From contig DASYUH010000004.1 in assembly GCA_036001465.1 (NCBI GenBank), positions 1-64,000 on the forward strand: 64,000 nt of DNA, written 5' to 3'. The stretch comes from Candidatus Polarisedimenticolia bacterium (GTDB taxonomy: Bacteria; Acidobacteriota; Polarisedimenticolia; Gp22-AA2). Below, one piece after another: positions 33,393 to 42,064 of this stretch. Numbering within the stretch: position 1 is the first letter of the stretch; every line of letters starts with the position of its first letter. The translations under genes were made by a program, and so were the position numbers. The notes under the pieces are model-generated. The model was not told the DNA's origin. It did no database searches and worked only from the letters and a program-made list of their open reading frames with translations.

Positions 33393-35465
33393 ATGAGCCA
33401 GGCTGTGGCCCGGATCGATGAGAGGACCGAATCCGGGGCGGGCGTCCGCCCGTCCCCGACCGTGACAACTCCCGCTCCCGGGCCGTCCCGGGCGCCTCAG
33501 GCGCCACGCCCCGGCAGACCCAAGGGCTTCGGCCGGTACCTCCGTCCCGGCGTCCTGGCCGGCATGGCCCTCAAGGGGGCGGCTCACGTCGCCTGGCACG
33601 TCTTTCAGCCGCTCAATCGCCGGCTGCCCTACGGCGTCAAGCAGCCGAAGTGGGCCCCGGCACCGCTCATGAAGAGCAAGGACCGGACCTTCCCGCAGCT
33701 GGGGTTCCCTCGCACCACCGACTCGCTCTGCCCGCAGTGCGTCAAGGACGTCCGCGAGACCATCCTCAAGGGAGAGACGGACTGGCGCGTCCTCCTCGAC
33801 GGGAAGCCGGGCGAGATCAAGGCGCGCATCGTCGAGCGGGACGGACAGATCTGGATGGAGAAGGAGTGCCCGCGGCACGGCCGCTGCGAGGACCTGATGG
33901 CGATGGACGCGGACTTCCTGCGCCGCATGGAGCGGCTCTACCCGGGGCGGGACTTCCGCATGGCACCGGACCCGTTCCACAATCACGGGTCGTCCACCAT
34001 CAAGTACGGCCGGGGGGCCGTGCTCACCGTCGACCTGACGAACCGCTGCAACATGATGTGCAATCCGTGCTTCATGGACGCCAACCAGGTGGGATACGTG
34101 CACGAGCTGACCTGGGAGGACGTCAAGCAGATCCTGGACAACTCCATCAACGTGAAGCCGCGGCGCCAGATGTCCGTCCAGTTTTCCGGGGGGGAGCCGA
34201 CGCTGTCGCCGTACTTCCTGGACGCCGTGGCGTACTCCCGCAAGATCGGCTACAACAGTGTCCAGGCGGCCACGAACGGCATCCGCTTCGCGCAGGACAT
34301 CGATTTCGCGCGGCGCGCCAAGGCGGCGGGATTGCGGCTGTGTTACCTTCAGTTCGACGGCGTCACCAACGAAGCCAACAATCACCGCGGGGTCGGCAAC
34401 CTGTTCGACGTCAAGAAGCGGGCCATCGAAAACCTGAAGACGGCCGGGATCGACGTCACCCTGGTCACCACCATCGTCAACACGATCAACGACCAGCAGG
34501 TGGGGCCGATCATCCAGTTCGCCATCGACAACATCGACAAGATCAACGCCGTGTCGTTCCAGCCCGTGTCGTTCACCGGCCGGGACGAGGACATCGACGA
34601 CGAGACGCGCAAGCGGCAGCGCTACACGCTGTCCCACCTGGCGCACGACGTCAAGAAGCAGCTGGGCTACACGGAGCCGATGCGCGACTGGTACCCGCTG
34701 TCGGCTTCGGGCCCGTTCTCCGACCTGCGCGACCAGCTCGAAGGCATGGAGTCGGAGTGGGGCTCCCTGAAGTGCGGCTGCCATCCGAACTGCGGCGTCG
34801 GCACGATGCTCCTGGTCAATCAGACCACCCGCACCGCGGTGCCGTTCCCCCAGATCCTCGACACCGATCGGATTCTCCAGGACCTCAAGGTCATCAACGA
34901 CACGAGCCGCCCGAAGCCGCTCATCGTCTTCCAGTTCGTCCTGTCGGTCCTGCGGAACGCGCGGTTCTCCGAGATGCCCGAGGGCATGAACCTCTGGGAG
35001 ATGATGAAGATCATCGACGGCCACAACGGCGGACGGCTCGGCCTGGCCGAGCGGTCACGCTACAACTGGCGCATCATGATGGTCGCCGGGATGTGGTTCC
35101 AGGATCTGTTCAATTACGATTTCCGGCGCACGGAGATGTGCATCATTCCGTACGCCACGCAGGTGGGGGAAGTCTCCTTCTGCGCCTACAACACCGGCGT
35201 GGGCTGGAGGCAGATCGTCGAAAAGATGTTCTCCAGTCACAGCACCGCCCAGTGGTTCAAGGAGAAGGGGCGCCACCCGATCTTCGCGGCCGGCAAGCAC
35301 GTCCCGCTCGGACCGGGCCCGGAGACCGAAGCGGCGATCCCGGTGGTGTCGGAGATCCAGGCCCCGGGACGGAGCGCCCCCGTGTCCGTCGGTCCCGCTC
35401 CGGCGGTCCTCCACGCGGCCTCGGGCGAGGCGGCCGGCTGCGGCACGGGGTGCGGCTGCCACTGA
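33393..35465 (+). CDS. Radical SAM enzyme of the Tes (tetraether/membrane-spanning lipid) type
   Basis: A 690-residue radical SAM protein. The [4Fe-4S] triad is C219-x3-C223-x2-C226 in TNRCNMMCNPCF. Upstream is a second cysteine module, SLCPQC (C113, C116) and KECPRHGRC, as in the Tes family, whose members join lipid tails through C-C bonds to make membrane-spanning lipids. FSGGEPTLSP is the SAM-binding stretch. Later cysteines (LKCGCHPNCG, MCIIPY, SFCAYN) may hold more clusters. A Pro-rich head and a hydrophobic stretch (YLRPGVLAGMALKG) precede the core. The very end is CGTGCGCH, an odd Cys-rich tail. Acidobacteriota make iso-diabolic acid lipids with related enzymes; the reaction here is inferred. 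Confidence 0.75.
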   Translation: MSQAVARIDERTESGAGVRPSPTVTTPAPGPSRAPQAPRPGRPKGFGRYLRPGVLAGMALKGAAHVAWHVFQPLNRRLPYGVKQPKWAPAPLMKSKDRTFPQLGFPRTTDSLCPQCVKDVRETILKGETDWRVLLDGKPGEIKARIVERDGQIWMEKECPRHGRCEDLMAMDADFLRRMERLYPGRDFRMAPDPFHNHGSSTIKYGRGAVLTVDLTNRCNMMCNPCFMDANQVGYVHELTWEDVKQILDNSINVKPRRQMSVQFSGGEPTLSPYFLDAVAYSRKIGYNSVQAATNGIRFAQDIDFARRAKAAGLRLCYLQFDGVTNEANNHRGVGNLFDVKKRAIENLKTAGIDVTLVTTIVNTINDQQVGPIIQFAIDNIDKINAVSFQPVSFTGRDEDIDDETRKRQRYTLSHLAHDVKKQLGYTEPMRDWYPLSASGPFSDLRDQLEGMESEWGSLKCGCHPNCGVGTMLLVNQTTRTAVPFPQILDTDRILQDLKVINDTSRPKPLIVFQFVLSVLRNARFSEMPEGMNLWEMMKIIDGHNGGRLGLAERSRYNWRIMMVAGMWFQDLFNYDFRRTEMCIIPYATQVGEVSFCAYNTGVGWRQIVEKMFSSHSTAQWFKEKGRHPIFAAGKHVPLGPGPETEAAIPVVSEIQAPGRSAPVSVGPAPAVLHAASGEAAGCGTGCGCH

Positions 35466-35478
35466 TCGCGCGGTCCAC

Positions 35479-36900
35479 TTGAGGCGGACCAAGATCATCG
35501 CCACGCTGGGCCCGGCCGTCGAGGGGCCGGAGGCACTCGCGTCGCTTCTGCGGGCGGGCCTCGATGTGGCGCGCCTGAACCTTTCGCACGGGTCGAACGC
35601 CGACCACCGGCGAGCGATGGCCCGGGTGCGGCGGGCCGCCGCGGCGGCCGGACGGCCCGTGGCCCTCCTGGCCGACTTGCAGGGACCGAAGGCGCGCATC
35701 GGGCTCTTGGCCGGCGGGGGGCCCGTGCGCCTGCAGCGCGGGGACCGCATCACGCTCACGCCCCGCGGCCTGGCCGGGCGCCCCGGCCTGATTCCGACCT
35801 CCTATCGCCGTCTGGCGCAGGACGTGCGACGCGGCGACCCGATCCTCCTGGACGACGGACGCCTCGAGCTGTCGGTCCTGCGCATCCGCGGCGACGACGT
35901 GGTGTGTCGGGTGGTCACCGGCGGGCTCCTCCTCGAGCACAAGGGGATGAACCTGCCGCGGACGTCCCTGAGCGACGCCTCGCTGACCGCCAAGGACCGG
36001 GCCGACCTGGCGTTCGCCCTGCGCCAGGGCGTGGATTACGTGGCGCTGTCGTTCGTGCGCTCGGCGGAGGACGTGCGGCGCGTGCGCCGCCTCGTGGCGC
36101 GGCAGGGCCGGGACGTGGCCCTGATCGCCAAGCTCGAGGTGCGCCAGGCCGTGGATCGCCTCGGTGAGATCCTGGAGGCGGCGGACGGGGTCATGGTGGC
36201 GCGCGGCGATCTCGGCGTCGAGGTGCCGCTGGAGCGCGTCCCGATCCTGCAGAAGACCATCCTCAGGGAAGCGAACCGCGCGGGCGTGATTGCCATCACC
36301 GCCACGCAGATGCTCGAGTCGATGGTCGCACAGCCGCGCCCGACTCGCGCCGAGGCCTCCGACGTGGCCAATGCCATCTTCGACGGCACCGACGCCGTGA
36401 TGCTCTCGGCCGAGACCGCGAGCGGCCGGTTCCCGGCCCGAGCCGTCGCGGTCATGGACCGGATCATCCGGGAGGCCGAGAAGGCGGAGCTGCGCCCCGA
36501 GACCCGCATGGAGGCGTCGCCCGGCGCCAACCGGGAAGTCCAGGCCGTCGCCCATGCCGCCAGCGACGCCGCCCGGCAGTGGCAGGCGCGGGCGATCGTG
36601 GTGTACACCCAGACCGGCTCGACCGCCCGGATCCTCTCGAAGCTCAAGCCGCCCTGTCCGATTCTCGCCTTCGCCCCCTCGGAGGGTGTGCGCCGGCGCA
36701 TGGCGCTCTACTGGGGGGTCCTGCCGATCCACCTGGCCTTCTCCAGGAACACCGACCTGATGCTGCGGCAGGGTGAGCGCGCCCTTCTCGCGGCAGGCCT
36801 GCTCACGCGAGGACAGCGGGTCGTGGTGGTCTCGGGCACCTCGCCCAGGGCGGGCGCCACCAACATCATGAAGCTGCACAGGATGGGCCAGCGGCTGTAG
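35479..36900 (+). CDS. pyk: Pyruvate kinase
   Basis: A 473-residue glycolytic enzyme making pyruvate and ATP from phosphoenolpyruvate. It shows RRTKIIATLGPA at the start, ARLNLSHG, the metal/PEP motif ARGDLGVEVP, ITATQMLESM, and a C-terminal regulatory domain (ARAIVVYTQTGSTARILSKLKP). The start is a TTG at 35479, 13 bases after the Tes-like gene, without a clear ribosome site. It is probably co-transcribed with that gene. Confidence 0.95.
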   Translation: MRRTKIIATLGPAVEGPEALASLLRAGLDVARLNLSHGSNADHRRAMARVRRAAAAAGRPVALLADLQGPKARIGLLAGGGPVRLQRGDRITLTPRGLAGRPGLIPTSYRRLAQDVRRGDPILLDDGRLELSVLRIRGDDVVCRVVTGGLLLEHKGMNLPRTSLSDASLTAKDRADLAFALRQGVDYVALSFVRSAEDVRRVRRLVARQGRDVALIAKLEVRQAVDRLGEILEAADGVMVARGDLGVEVPLERVPILQKTILREANRAGVIAITATQMLESMVAQPRPTRAEASDVANAIFDGTDAVMLSAETASGRFPARAVAVMDRIIREAEKAELRPETRMEASPGANREVQAVAHAASDAARQWQARAIVVYTQTGSTARILSKLKPPCPILAFAPSEGVRRRMALYWGVLPIHLAFSRNTDLMLRQGERALLAAGLLTRGQRVVVVSGTSPRAGATNIMKLHRMGQRL

Positions 36901-36918
36901 GGGCGCCGCGGCGCGCCG

Positions 36919-36942
36919 GCCCGGCCCCGTGCTCGGCCGGGC
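36919..36942. terminator. Bidirectional hairpin between pyk and pheA
   Basis: A perfect 8-bp stem GCCCGGCC / GGCCGGGC (36919-36926, 36935-36942) with an 8-base loop lies in the 44-base convergent gap. There is no U-tract on either strand. Confidence 0.5.
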
Positions 36943-36944
36943 TC

Positions 36945-37793
36945 CTAGCGGGAACGCGGGGTGCGCGCGCGCGGATACGAGCCCAGGACGCGCACGAAGT
37001 CGCAGACCTCCTCCAGATGCCTCAGGGCGTTCCGGCAGCGCGCCTCGCGGGGCGATCCCTCGAAGTCGACGTGAAACACGTATTCCCACGGGCGGCCGGC
37101 CATCGGGCGGGACTCGATCTTCAGCAGATTGATGTCGCGCAGGGCGAACACCCCCATGCACCGGAACAGGGCACCCGGAACGTGAGGGGCCGCGAACAGC
37201 AGGGAGGTCTTGTCGGGCCTTCGGATCGGCCGCCCGTCGCGCGACAACAGGTAGAAGCGCGTGAAATTGGCCCGGTGATCCTCCAGCCCCCTCTTCAAGA
37301 TCCGCGCGCCGTACAGGCGCGCGGCGAGCTCCGAGGCGATGGCGGCTGCGTCGCGCGCTCCCTGCTCCCGCAGCAGGCGCACGCTCCCCGCGGTGTCGTA
37401 GGTGGCGGTGCGCGTCAGCCGGGGATGCCGCCGGAAGAACGCCTCGCACTGCGCCAGGGCCACCGGATGGGAATACACGCGCCGGACCGCCCGCAACGGC
37501 ACCCCCGGCAGGGCGATCAGGCTGTGCGACACGCGGATGATCGCCTCCCCGACGACCTGCAGCGGGGAATCGAGGAGGAGGTCGTAGACGCGGTTCACGG
37601 AGCCCGCGATGGTGTTCTCGACGGGCGCCAGCGCGTAGCGGCAGCGCCCCCTCTCGGCCGCCTGGAACAGCGCATCGAAATCCCGGCAGGGGAGGATGTC
37701 GACCCGCGGCCCGAACAGGGATCGCGCCGCGAGCTCCGAGAAGGCGCCCCGCTCGCCCTGGATGGCGATCCGGGGGGGGCGCGCCCGGCTCAT
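36945..37793 (-). CDS. pheA: Prephenate dehydratase
   Basis: A 282-residue PheA that converts prephenate to phenylpyruvate for phenylalanine synthesis. The catalytic domain covers about 8-185 (IAIQGERGAFSE, APVENTIAGSV, NFTRFYLLSR with the key Thr). The ACT domain (about 195-270) has the Phe-binding ESRP motif in LLKIESRPM. It lacks a chorismate mutase domain. It overlaps ftcD by four bases (ATGA). Confidence 0.94.
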   Translation of the reverse strand: MSRARPPRIAIQGERGAFSELAARSLFGPRVDILPCRDFDALFQAAERGRCRYALAPVENTIAGSVNRVYDLLLDSPLQVVGEAIIRVSHSLIALPGVPLRAVRRVYSHPVALAQCEAFFRRHPRLTRTATYDTAGSVRLLREQGARDAAAIASELAARLYGARILKRGLEDHRANFTRFYLLSRDGRPIRRPDKTSLLFAAPHVPGALFRCMGVFALRDINLLKIESRPMAGRPWEYVFHVDFEGSPREARCRNALRHLEEVCDFVRVLGSYPRARTPRSR

Positions 37794-38755
37794 CGACGGC
37801 CGCCCGGGCCCTCCGCCAGGGCCTCCTCGAGCCGCCGCTCGAACACCTTCGAGGTGCTGAAGTCTTCGAGCTTCAGGGTGCGGCGGGGGTCTTCCGGAAG
37901 GGCGTCGGCCGGCACCAGGCCGACGATCTCGCTCGAGGCGATGGCGACCCCCCGGCCCGCGGCGAGCTCACGCACCCGCTCGAACACGGTGTGCAGGGAC
38001 GTGGTCCTGAAGTCGGTCATGTTCATCGACACCTGCGCGGTCTGCCGGTCGTCGAGCAGGACGCCCATCGCCTTGACGCACGGGAGGCCGCCGCTGCTCT
38101 CCCGGATGGCGCGGGCGATGGTCCTGGCCAGCTCGAGGTCGTGAGACGCCAGGTTGATGTTGTAGGCGACCAGGAATTCACGGGCCCCCACCGCGACGCA
38201 TCCGGCCGTCGGATGGACACGGTCCGGGCCGAAGTCGGGCTTCCAGAGCGGATCCTTGATCTTCTCCTGGAACCCCTCGAACTCCCCCTTGCGGATCTCC
38301 GCCAGGTTGCGGCGGTTCGGGGAGCTCGCGGCCTTCTCGTACAGGTACACCGGAAGCCCATGGCGGGCGGCGAGGGACGCGCCCAGATCGCGCGCCAGGC
38401 GCACGCACTCGTCCATGGTCACGCCGCGGATCGGGATCAGGGGAATGACGTCCACCGCCCCCATGCGCGGGTGCCCCCCCTGGTGGGCGCGCAGGTCGAT
38501 GCGCCCGACGCAGGCCGCCACCATCGCCTCGAGGGCGGAGCGCACCGCTTCGGGGTGGCCGGCGAGGGTCAGGACCGAGCGATTGTGGTCCGGATCGGAC
38601 GAGACATCGAGACAGGCGACGGGTCCGCCGCCAACGGCCGCGTCCACGATGGCCTCGATCACCTCGCGTCGCCGCCCTTCGCTGAAATTGGGGACGCTCT
38701 CGACGAGGAGGGAGGCCGGGGCCACCGCGCTTCCGGGGCGGCCCTGAGGCGCCAT
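37790..38755 (-). CDS. ftcD: Glutamate formimidoyltransferase
   Basis: A 321-residue FTCD transferase domain: VESVPNFSEGRR, the DPDHNRSVLTLAG string, RIDLRAHQGGHPRMGAVDVIP, and YNINLASHDL. It moves the formimino group from formiminoglutamate to tetrahydrofolate in histidine breakdown. The cyclodeaminase domain is absent. No hut genes are seen. It starts directly after the gshA stop. Confidence 0.93.
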   Translation of the reverse strand: MAPQGRPGSAVAPASLLVESVPNFSEGRRREVIEAIVDAAVGGGPVACLDVSSDPDHNRSVLTLAGHPEAVRSALEAMVAACVGRIDLRAHQGGHPRMGAVDVIPLIPIRGVTMDECVRLARDLGASLAARHGLPVYLYEKAASSPNRRNLAEIRKGEFEGFQEKIKDPLWKPDFGPDRVHPTAGCVAVGAREFLVAYNINLASHDLELARTIARAIRESSGGLPCVKAMGVLLDDRQTAQVSMNMTDFRTTSLHTVFERVRELAAGRGVAIASSEIVGLVPADALPEDPRRTLKLEDFSTSKVFERRLEEALAEGPGGRR

Positions 38756-40138
38756 TCAGACCGCCTCGGGAGCGGGCTGACCCAGGGCCTCCACCAGCTT
38801 CACCGGGTTCCGCCCGAGGGGGCCTTCCCAGTCGGCCGCCAGCCGGGCCGCCGGACACCCGCCCTCGCCCCCGAGCCGCCGATCGAGCAGGCCGAGGTAT
38901 TCGGATTCCTCCGGACAGCCCTGGTTGTTCAGGCCCTGCCGGGCCAGGCGGACGATCTCGATGAGCAGGTCCCGCGCCACCACCGTGCCGCGAGCGGGCG
39001 CGTCGCCTCGTCCGGATCCCGAAGCGGCGAGGCGGGCGGCGGGCCCCACGCGACAGGCGTCGTCGAGCAGCCGCTCGCGGTCCTTGAAGGCGAGATCGCG
39101 GACCATCTCCCAGGCGTGGCGCCGCGAGGCGCCGTCGTAGAGGATTCCTTTCAGGAGCGCCGCCAGGGCCAGGCAGGAGGCGGGCTCGCCCGAATCCATG
39201 CCGCGCACCTCGATGTACTTCTTGAGCCGCACCTCGGGGAACAGCGTCGAGAGATGCACGTCCCAGTCGGCCAGGGTCGGCCGCGTCCCGTTCAACCCCT
39301 TCTTGATGAACTTCCGGAACGTCATCCCTCCCGCGGGAAGATACTCCTCGCCGCGCACGACGAAGAACATCGGCACGTCGAGGGCGTAGTCCAGGTAGTC
39401 GGAGAACCCGGCGCGATCCTTGAACACGAACGGCAGGAGCCCGCAGCGGTCCGGGTCGGTGTCGCGCCAGGCCCAGGCGCGGTAGGACATGAAGCCGTTG
39501 AGCCGGCCGTCGCTGATGGGGGAGTTGGCGTACAGCGCCGTAAGGAGCGGCGAGATCCCCATCGCCGTGCGCAGCTTGTCGGCGGCGTCGATTTCACTGG
39601 CATAGTCCAGGTTGATCTGGATGCCGCAGGTCTGCTTCATCATGACCAGGGCGCGACTGCCGCGGCGCGGCAGGTACTCGCGCATGAGGGCGTAGCGCTT
39701 CTTGGGGATGAAGCCGATCTCATCGAGGGGGGTGAACGGCTGCACGCCGATGCCGAGCCAGGTGATGCCGTGCGGGCGCGAGGTCTCCTCGACCTCGGAC
39801 ACGAAGGCCATGAGCTCGTCCCTGAGCGAGGCCAGGTCGCGATGGACCGCCCCCGAGAGCTCGAGCTGCGCTCCCGGCTCGAGGGTGATGCGCGTGCCTC
39901 CTTTTTTCAGGGCGAGGATGCGGCCGCCCTCGAAGATCGGCTCCCAGCCGCGATGACGGGACAGCGTCGTGAGCAGGGTCTCGACGGAGGCCGGCCCCTC
40001 GAACGGCACGGCGCGCCCGTTGTCGCGGAACACGCCGGCCCTCTCGTACTCCAGGCCGATTCCCCACCGATCGCGAGGCTTGGATCCGCCGTCGAAATAC
40101 CCGTGCAGATCCTCTTCCCGCGTGATGATCGGGTCCAT
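38756..40138 (-). CDS. gshA: Glutamate-cysteine ligase (GCS2/EgtA type)
   Basis: A 460-residue ligase of the plant/proteobacterial type: WGIGLEYERAGVF, the ITLEPGAQLELSG motif, CGIQINLDYASE, and YIEVRGMDSG. It makes gamma-glutamylcysteine, the first step of glutathione (or of ergothioneine in the related EgtA). No gshB is in view. ATG 40138 has a gggagg site five bases upstream. An extended -10 lies at 40162-40170. Confidence 0.9.
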   Translation of the reverse strand: MDPIITREEDLHGYFDGGSKPRDRWGIGLEYERAGVFRDNGRAVPFEGPASVETLLTTLSRHRGWEPIFEGGRILALKKGGTRITLEPGAQLELSGAVHRDLASLRDELMAFVSEVEETSRPHGITWLGIGVQPFTPLDEIGFIPKKRYALMREYLPRRGSRALVMMKQTCGIQINLDYASEIDAADKLRTAMGISPLLTALYANSPISDGRLNGFMSYRAWAWRDTDPDRCGLLPFVFKDRAGFSDYLDYALDVPMFFVVRGEEYLPAGGMTFRKFIKKGLNGTRPTLADWDVHLSTLFPEVRLKKYIEVRGMDSGEPASCLALAALLKGILYDGASRRHAWEMVRDLAFKDRERLLDDACRVGPAARLAASGSGRGDAPARGTVVARDLLIEIVRLARQGLNNQGCPEESEYLGLLDRRLGGEGGCPAARLAADWEGPLGRNPVKLVEALGQPAPEAV

Positions 40139-40161
40139 GGGCCTCCCGGCAAAAAAGAGGA

Positions 40162-40170
40162 ATTCTATCA
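40162..40170 (-). promoter_or_regulatory. Extended -10 promoter candidate for gshA-ftcD-pheA
   Basis: On the minus strand TGa-TAGAAT ends about 24 bases before the gshA start. No good -35 is seen. It would split gshA-ftcD-pheA from the prkA group upstream. Confidence 0.4.
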
Positions 40171-40240
40171 CCAGGTACGACGGCCCGGTCGGCGCCGCCC
40201 GGGGCGGTCCCGCGGGCCGGCCCACGGCTCGGACAGGCTC

Positions 40241-42064
40241 CTAGTTGTGGGACCAGGGTGGGGCGGGCTCGGAGGACTGGCCGCGGGATTCCTGCCAGTC
40301 CCGGTGGCGCTTCATGTAAAGGCCGGTGACCTCGTCTCCCGGCAGGCCGAGGCAGCGGGCGTATTCGCGCAGGAAACCGCGCACGAACACGGCGGCGGGC
40401 AGATCTCCGAAACGCTCCTCCTCGATCGCCTGCAGGTAGGCGCGCCGGATCTTGGTCTTCTCGGCGATGGTCTCGACCGCGAGGTTCAGGCGCTGCCTCG
40501 CCTCGCGGAGCTCGGCGCCGCTCCCGGGCGTGGGCTGGGCCTCCCCCTCCTGATGGCCGGGGAGACCGGGACCCTCCGGCGCGGTCGGGACCGGCGAGGG
40601 GGCGACGGACGCCGGCACGCCGGGCACGTCGGACTCGGGGGCAGGCTCGGCCCCGCCACCCGTTGCCGGAGAGCCCGGGGTCGCGACGGGGGCCGTCGGG
40701 CTCGCGTCTTCGGCCGGGGGTGCGACCGACTGGCCGCCCGCCAGCTCGAGCGCCGCTGGGGCCAGGCCGGGCGCGCCCGGGGCGGCATGCAGGCCGCGGA
40801 CCTGGTCCTCCCGGAGCGCGCCTGAACCGAGGAGGCGCCGATCGTAGTCGGAGCGGCTTTCCAGGAAGATGAGCGTCCGGTAGGCGGCCTCGATGCGCCC
40901 CTGCAGATCGCGCAGGCCCGGCGCGTCCATGAGGGGCGAGAGGCACGTGGTGTCCGGGTCGTAGGTCTTCTTCAGCAGCTGGTACGCCGACTGGACCTCC
41001 TTGGGCGAGGCCTTGGGAACGACCTCCAGGACGCGGTAGTGATCGAGCCCGTCGAGGTCCTCCCATTCTTCGTCCGGGTCCCGCAGGGGGCCGACGCCCA
41101 CGGACAGCAGCCGGGCGGCGGCACGGGAGATCTCCTTGGTGGACGCGGCGTTCGGATACTGCTGCGAGAGCGGCCGGCGCTTCTGCACGGCCTGGAGGAC
41201 GGACAGGTCGTGCTCGATGATGCCGGCGGTCGCCAGGTTGACCCCGAAGCACTTTCTGAAGCCGCTGGCGAGGCAGGCGGACGCCTCCTCGTCCGCCTCG
41301 GTCCGCACCTGGTTCAGGAGGAGCTCGAGGCGCGTCCTCCTGATGACCGCGGCGATCGCGTCCCTGGCCGCCGCGTCGATCCCCTCCAGGCGCGTCATGA
41401 AGCTGCGGAAGCTGAGGCCGGCAGGATCGGCCCCGGACTCCCTGAGTCGCGCCTCGATGGCGGACATCTTCTCTCCCGTGACGGCGCGGACCACGCACCA
41501 GCGCAGGTACGCCTCCGTGAACAGGTAGGCCGATTCGAGCGCGGCCGGCTCCGGCGTCGTGACGAGGATGCCGATCGTCGCCTCCGCAAACGCGGCGACG
41601 GACGCCGGCCATCGACCCGAGCCGCAGTCGATCAGGATGTGATCGGCCGCCAGCGTGCTGAACTGACCCGCCACCTGCCGCACGAACGCCACCGGGTCGT
41701 CGCGCAGCTCGCCGCGCTGGAGACCGCCGATGATCCTCAGCTGAGCGGTCGGGGTCTCGCAGGCCAGCTCCGAAAGGAGCGCCGCCTTTCCCGAGGCCAG
41801 GTCGGACAGCGTCCGCGGCAGGCGCTGGTAGCCGAGAAAGGTCGGCAGGTTGCAGCCCTGCAGGTCGAGATCGACCAGGACCACCCGCCGCCCGGCGCGG
41901 GCCAGCTGGATCCCGAGGTTCGCCGCCAGCAGGGATCGGCCCACGCCTCCCTTGCCGCCCGCGAAGGCCCAGATGGACTGGCGCGCCTCGTGCGCGCCGG
42001 CCGGCTTCGCCGAAGTCGAAGGGTTCGTCGTGACGCCCGCCGTGCCCGTCGAGCTGTTCATCAT
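40241..42064 (-). CDS. MinD-like ATPase / J-like / RodZ-type HTH fusion protein
   Basis: A 607-residue protein with three parts. Residues about 30-320 are a ParA/MinD (FlhG-type) ATPase: a deviant Walker A GGKGGVGRS with signature Lys38 but Arg43 in place of the usual P-loop Lys, and Walker B VVLVDLDLQGCN. Residues about 338-405 look like a J-domain (DHYRVLEVVPKASPKEVQSAY, YDRRL), but the HPD motif reads DPD. After a long Pro/Ala linker, residues about 517-590 form a RodZ/HTH_25-type helix-turn-helix (LREARQRLNLAVETIAEKT, YLQAIEEERFGDLP, FVRGFLREYARCLGL). RodZ's membrane helix is missing. ATG overlaps the spoVR stop by four bases, so it is coupled to prkA-yeaH-spoVR. Function unknown. Confidence 0.8.
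   Translation of the reverse strand: MMNSSTGTAGVTTNPSTSAKPAGAHEARQSIWAFAGGKGGVGRSLLAANLGIQLARAGRRVVLVDLDLQGCNLPTFLGYQRLPRTLSDLASGKAALLSELACETPTAQLRIIGGLQRGELRDDPVAFVRQVAGQFSTLAADHILIDCGSGRWPASVAAFAEATIGILVTTPEPAALESAYLFTEAYLRWCVVRAVTGEKMSAIEARLRESGADPAGLSFRSFMTRLEGIDAAARDAIAAVIRRTRLELLLNQVRTEADEEASACLASGFRKCFGVNLATAGIIEHDLSVLQAVQKRRPLSQQYPNAASTKEISRAAARLLSVGVGPLRDPDEEWEDLDGLDHYRVLEVVPKASPKEVQSAYQLLKKTYDPDTTCLSPLMDAPGLRDLQGRIEAAYRTLIFLESRSDYDRRLLGSGALREDQVRGLHAAPGAPGLAPAALELAGGQSVAPPAEDASPTAPVATPGSPATGGGAEPAPESDVPGVPASVAPSPVPTAPEGPGLPGHQEGEAQPTPGSGAELREARQRLNLAVETIAEKTKIRRAYLQAIEEERFGDLPAAVFVRGFLREYARCLGLPGDEVTGLYMKRHRDWQESRGQSSEPAPPWSHN

Noticed and set aside
33597-33610. TGGCACG inside the Tes-like gene as a sigma-54 promoter
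   Set aside because: The -12 half does not fit (TCAGC in place of TTGC) and it lies within the coding region.
35257-37449. A 730-codon minus-strand frame opposite pyk
   Set aside because: It crosses two real genes (pyk and pheA) in a different frame and is compositionally a shadow.
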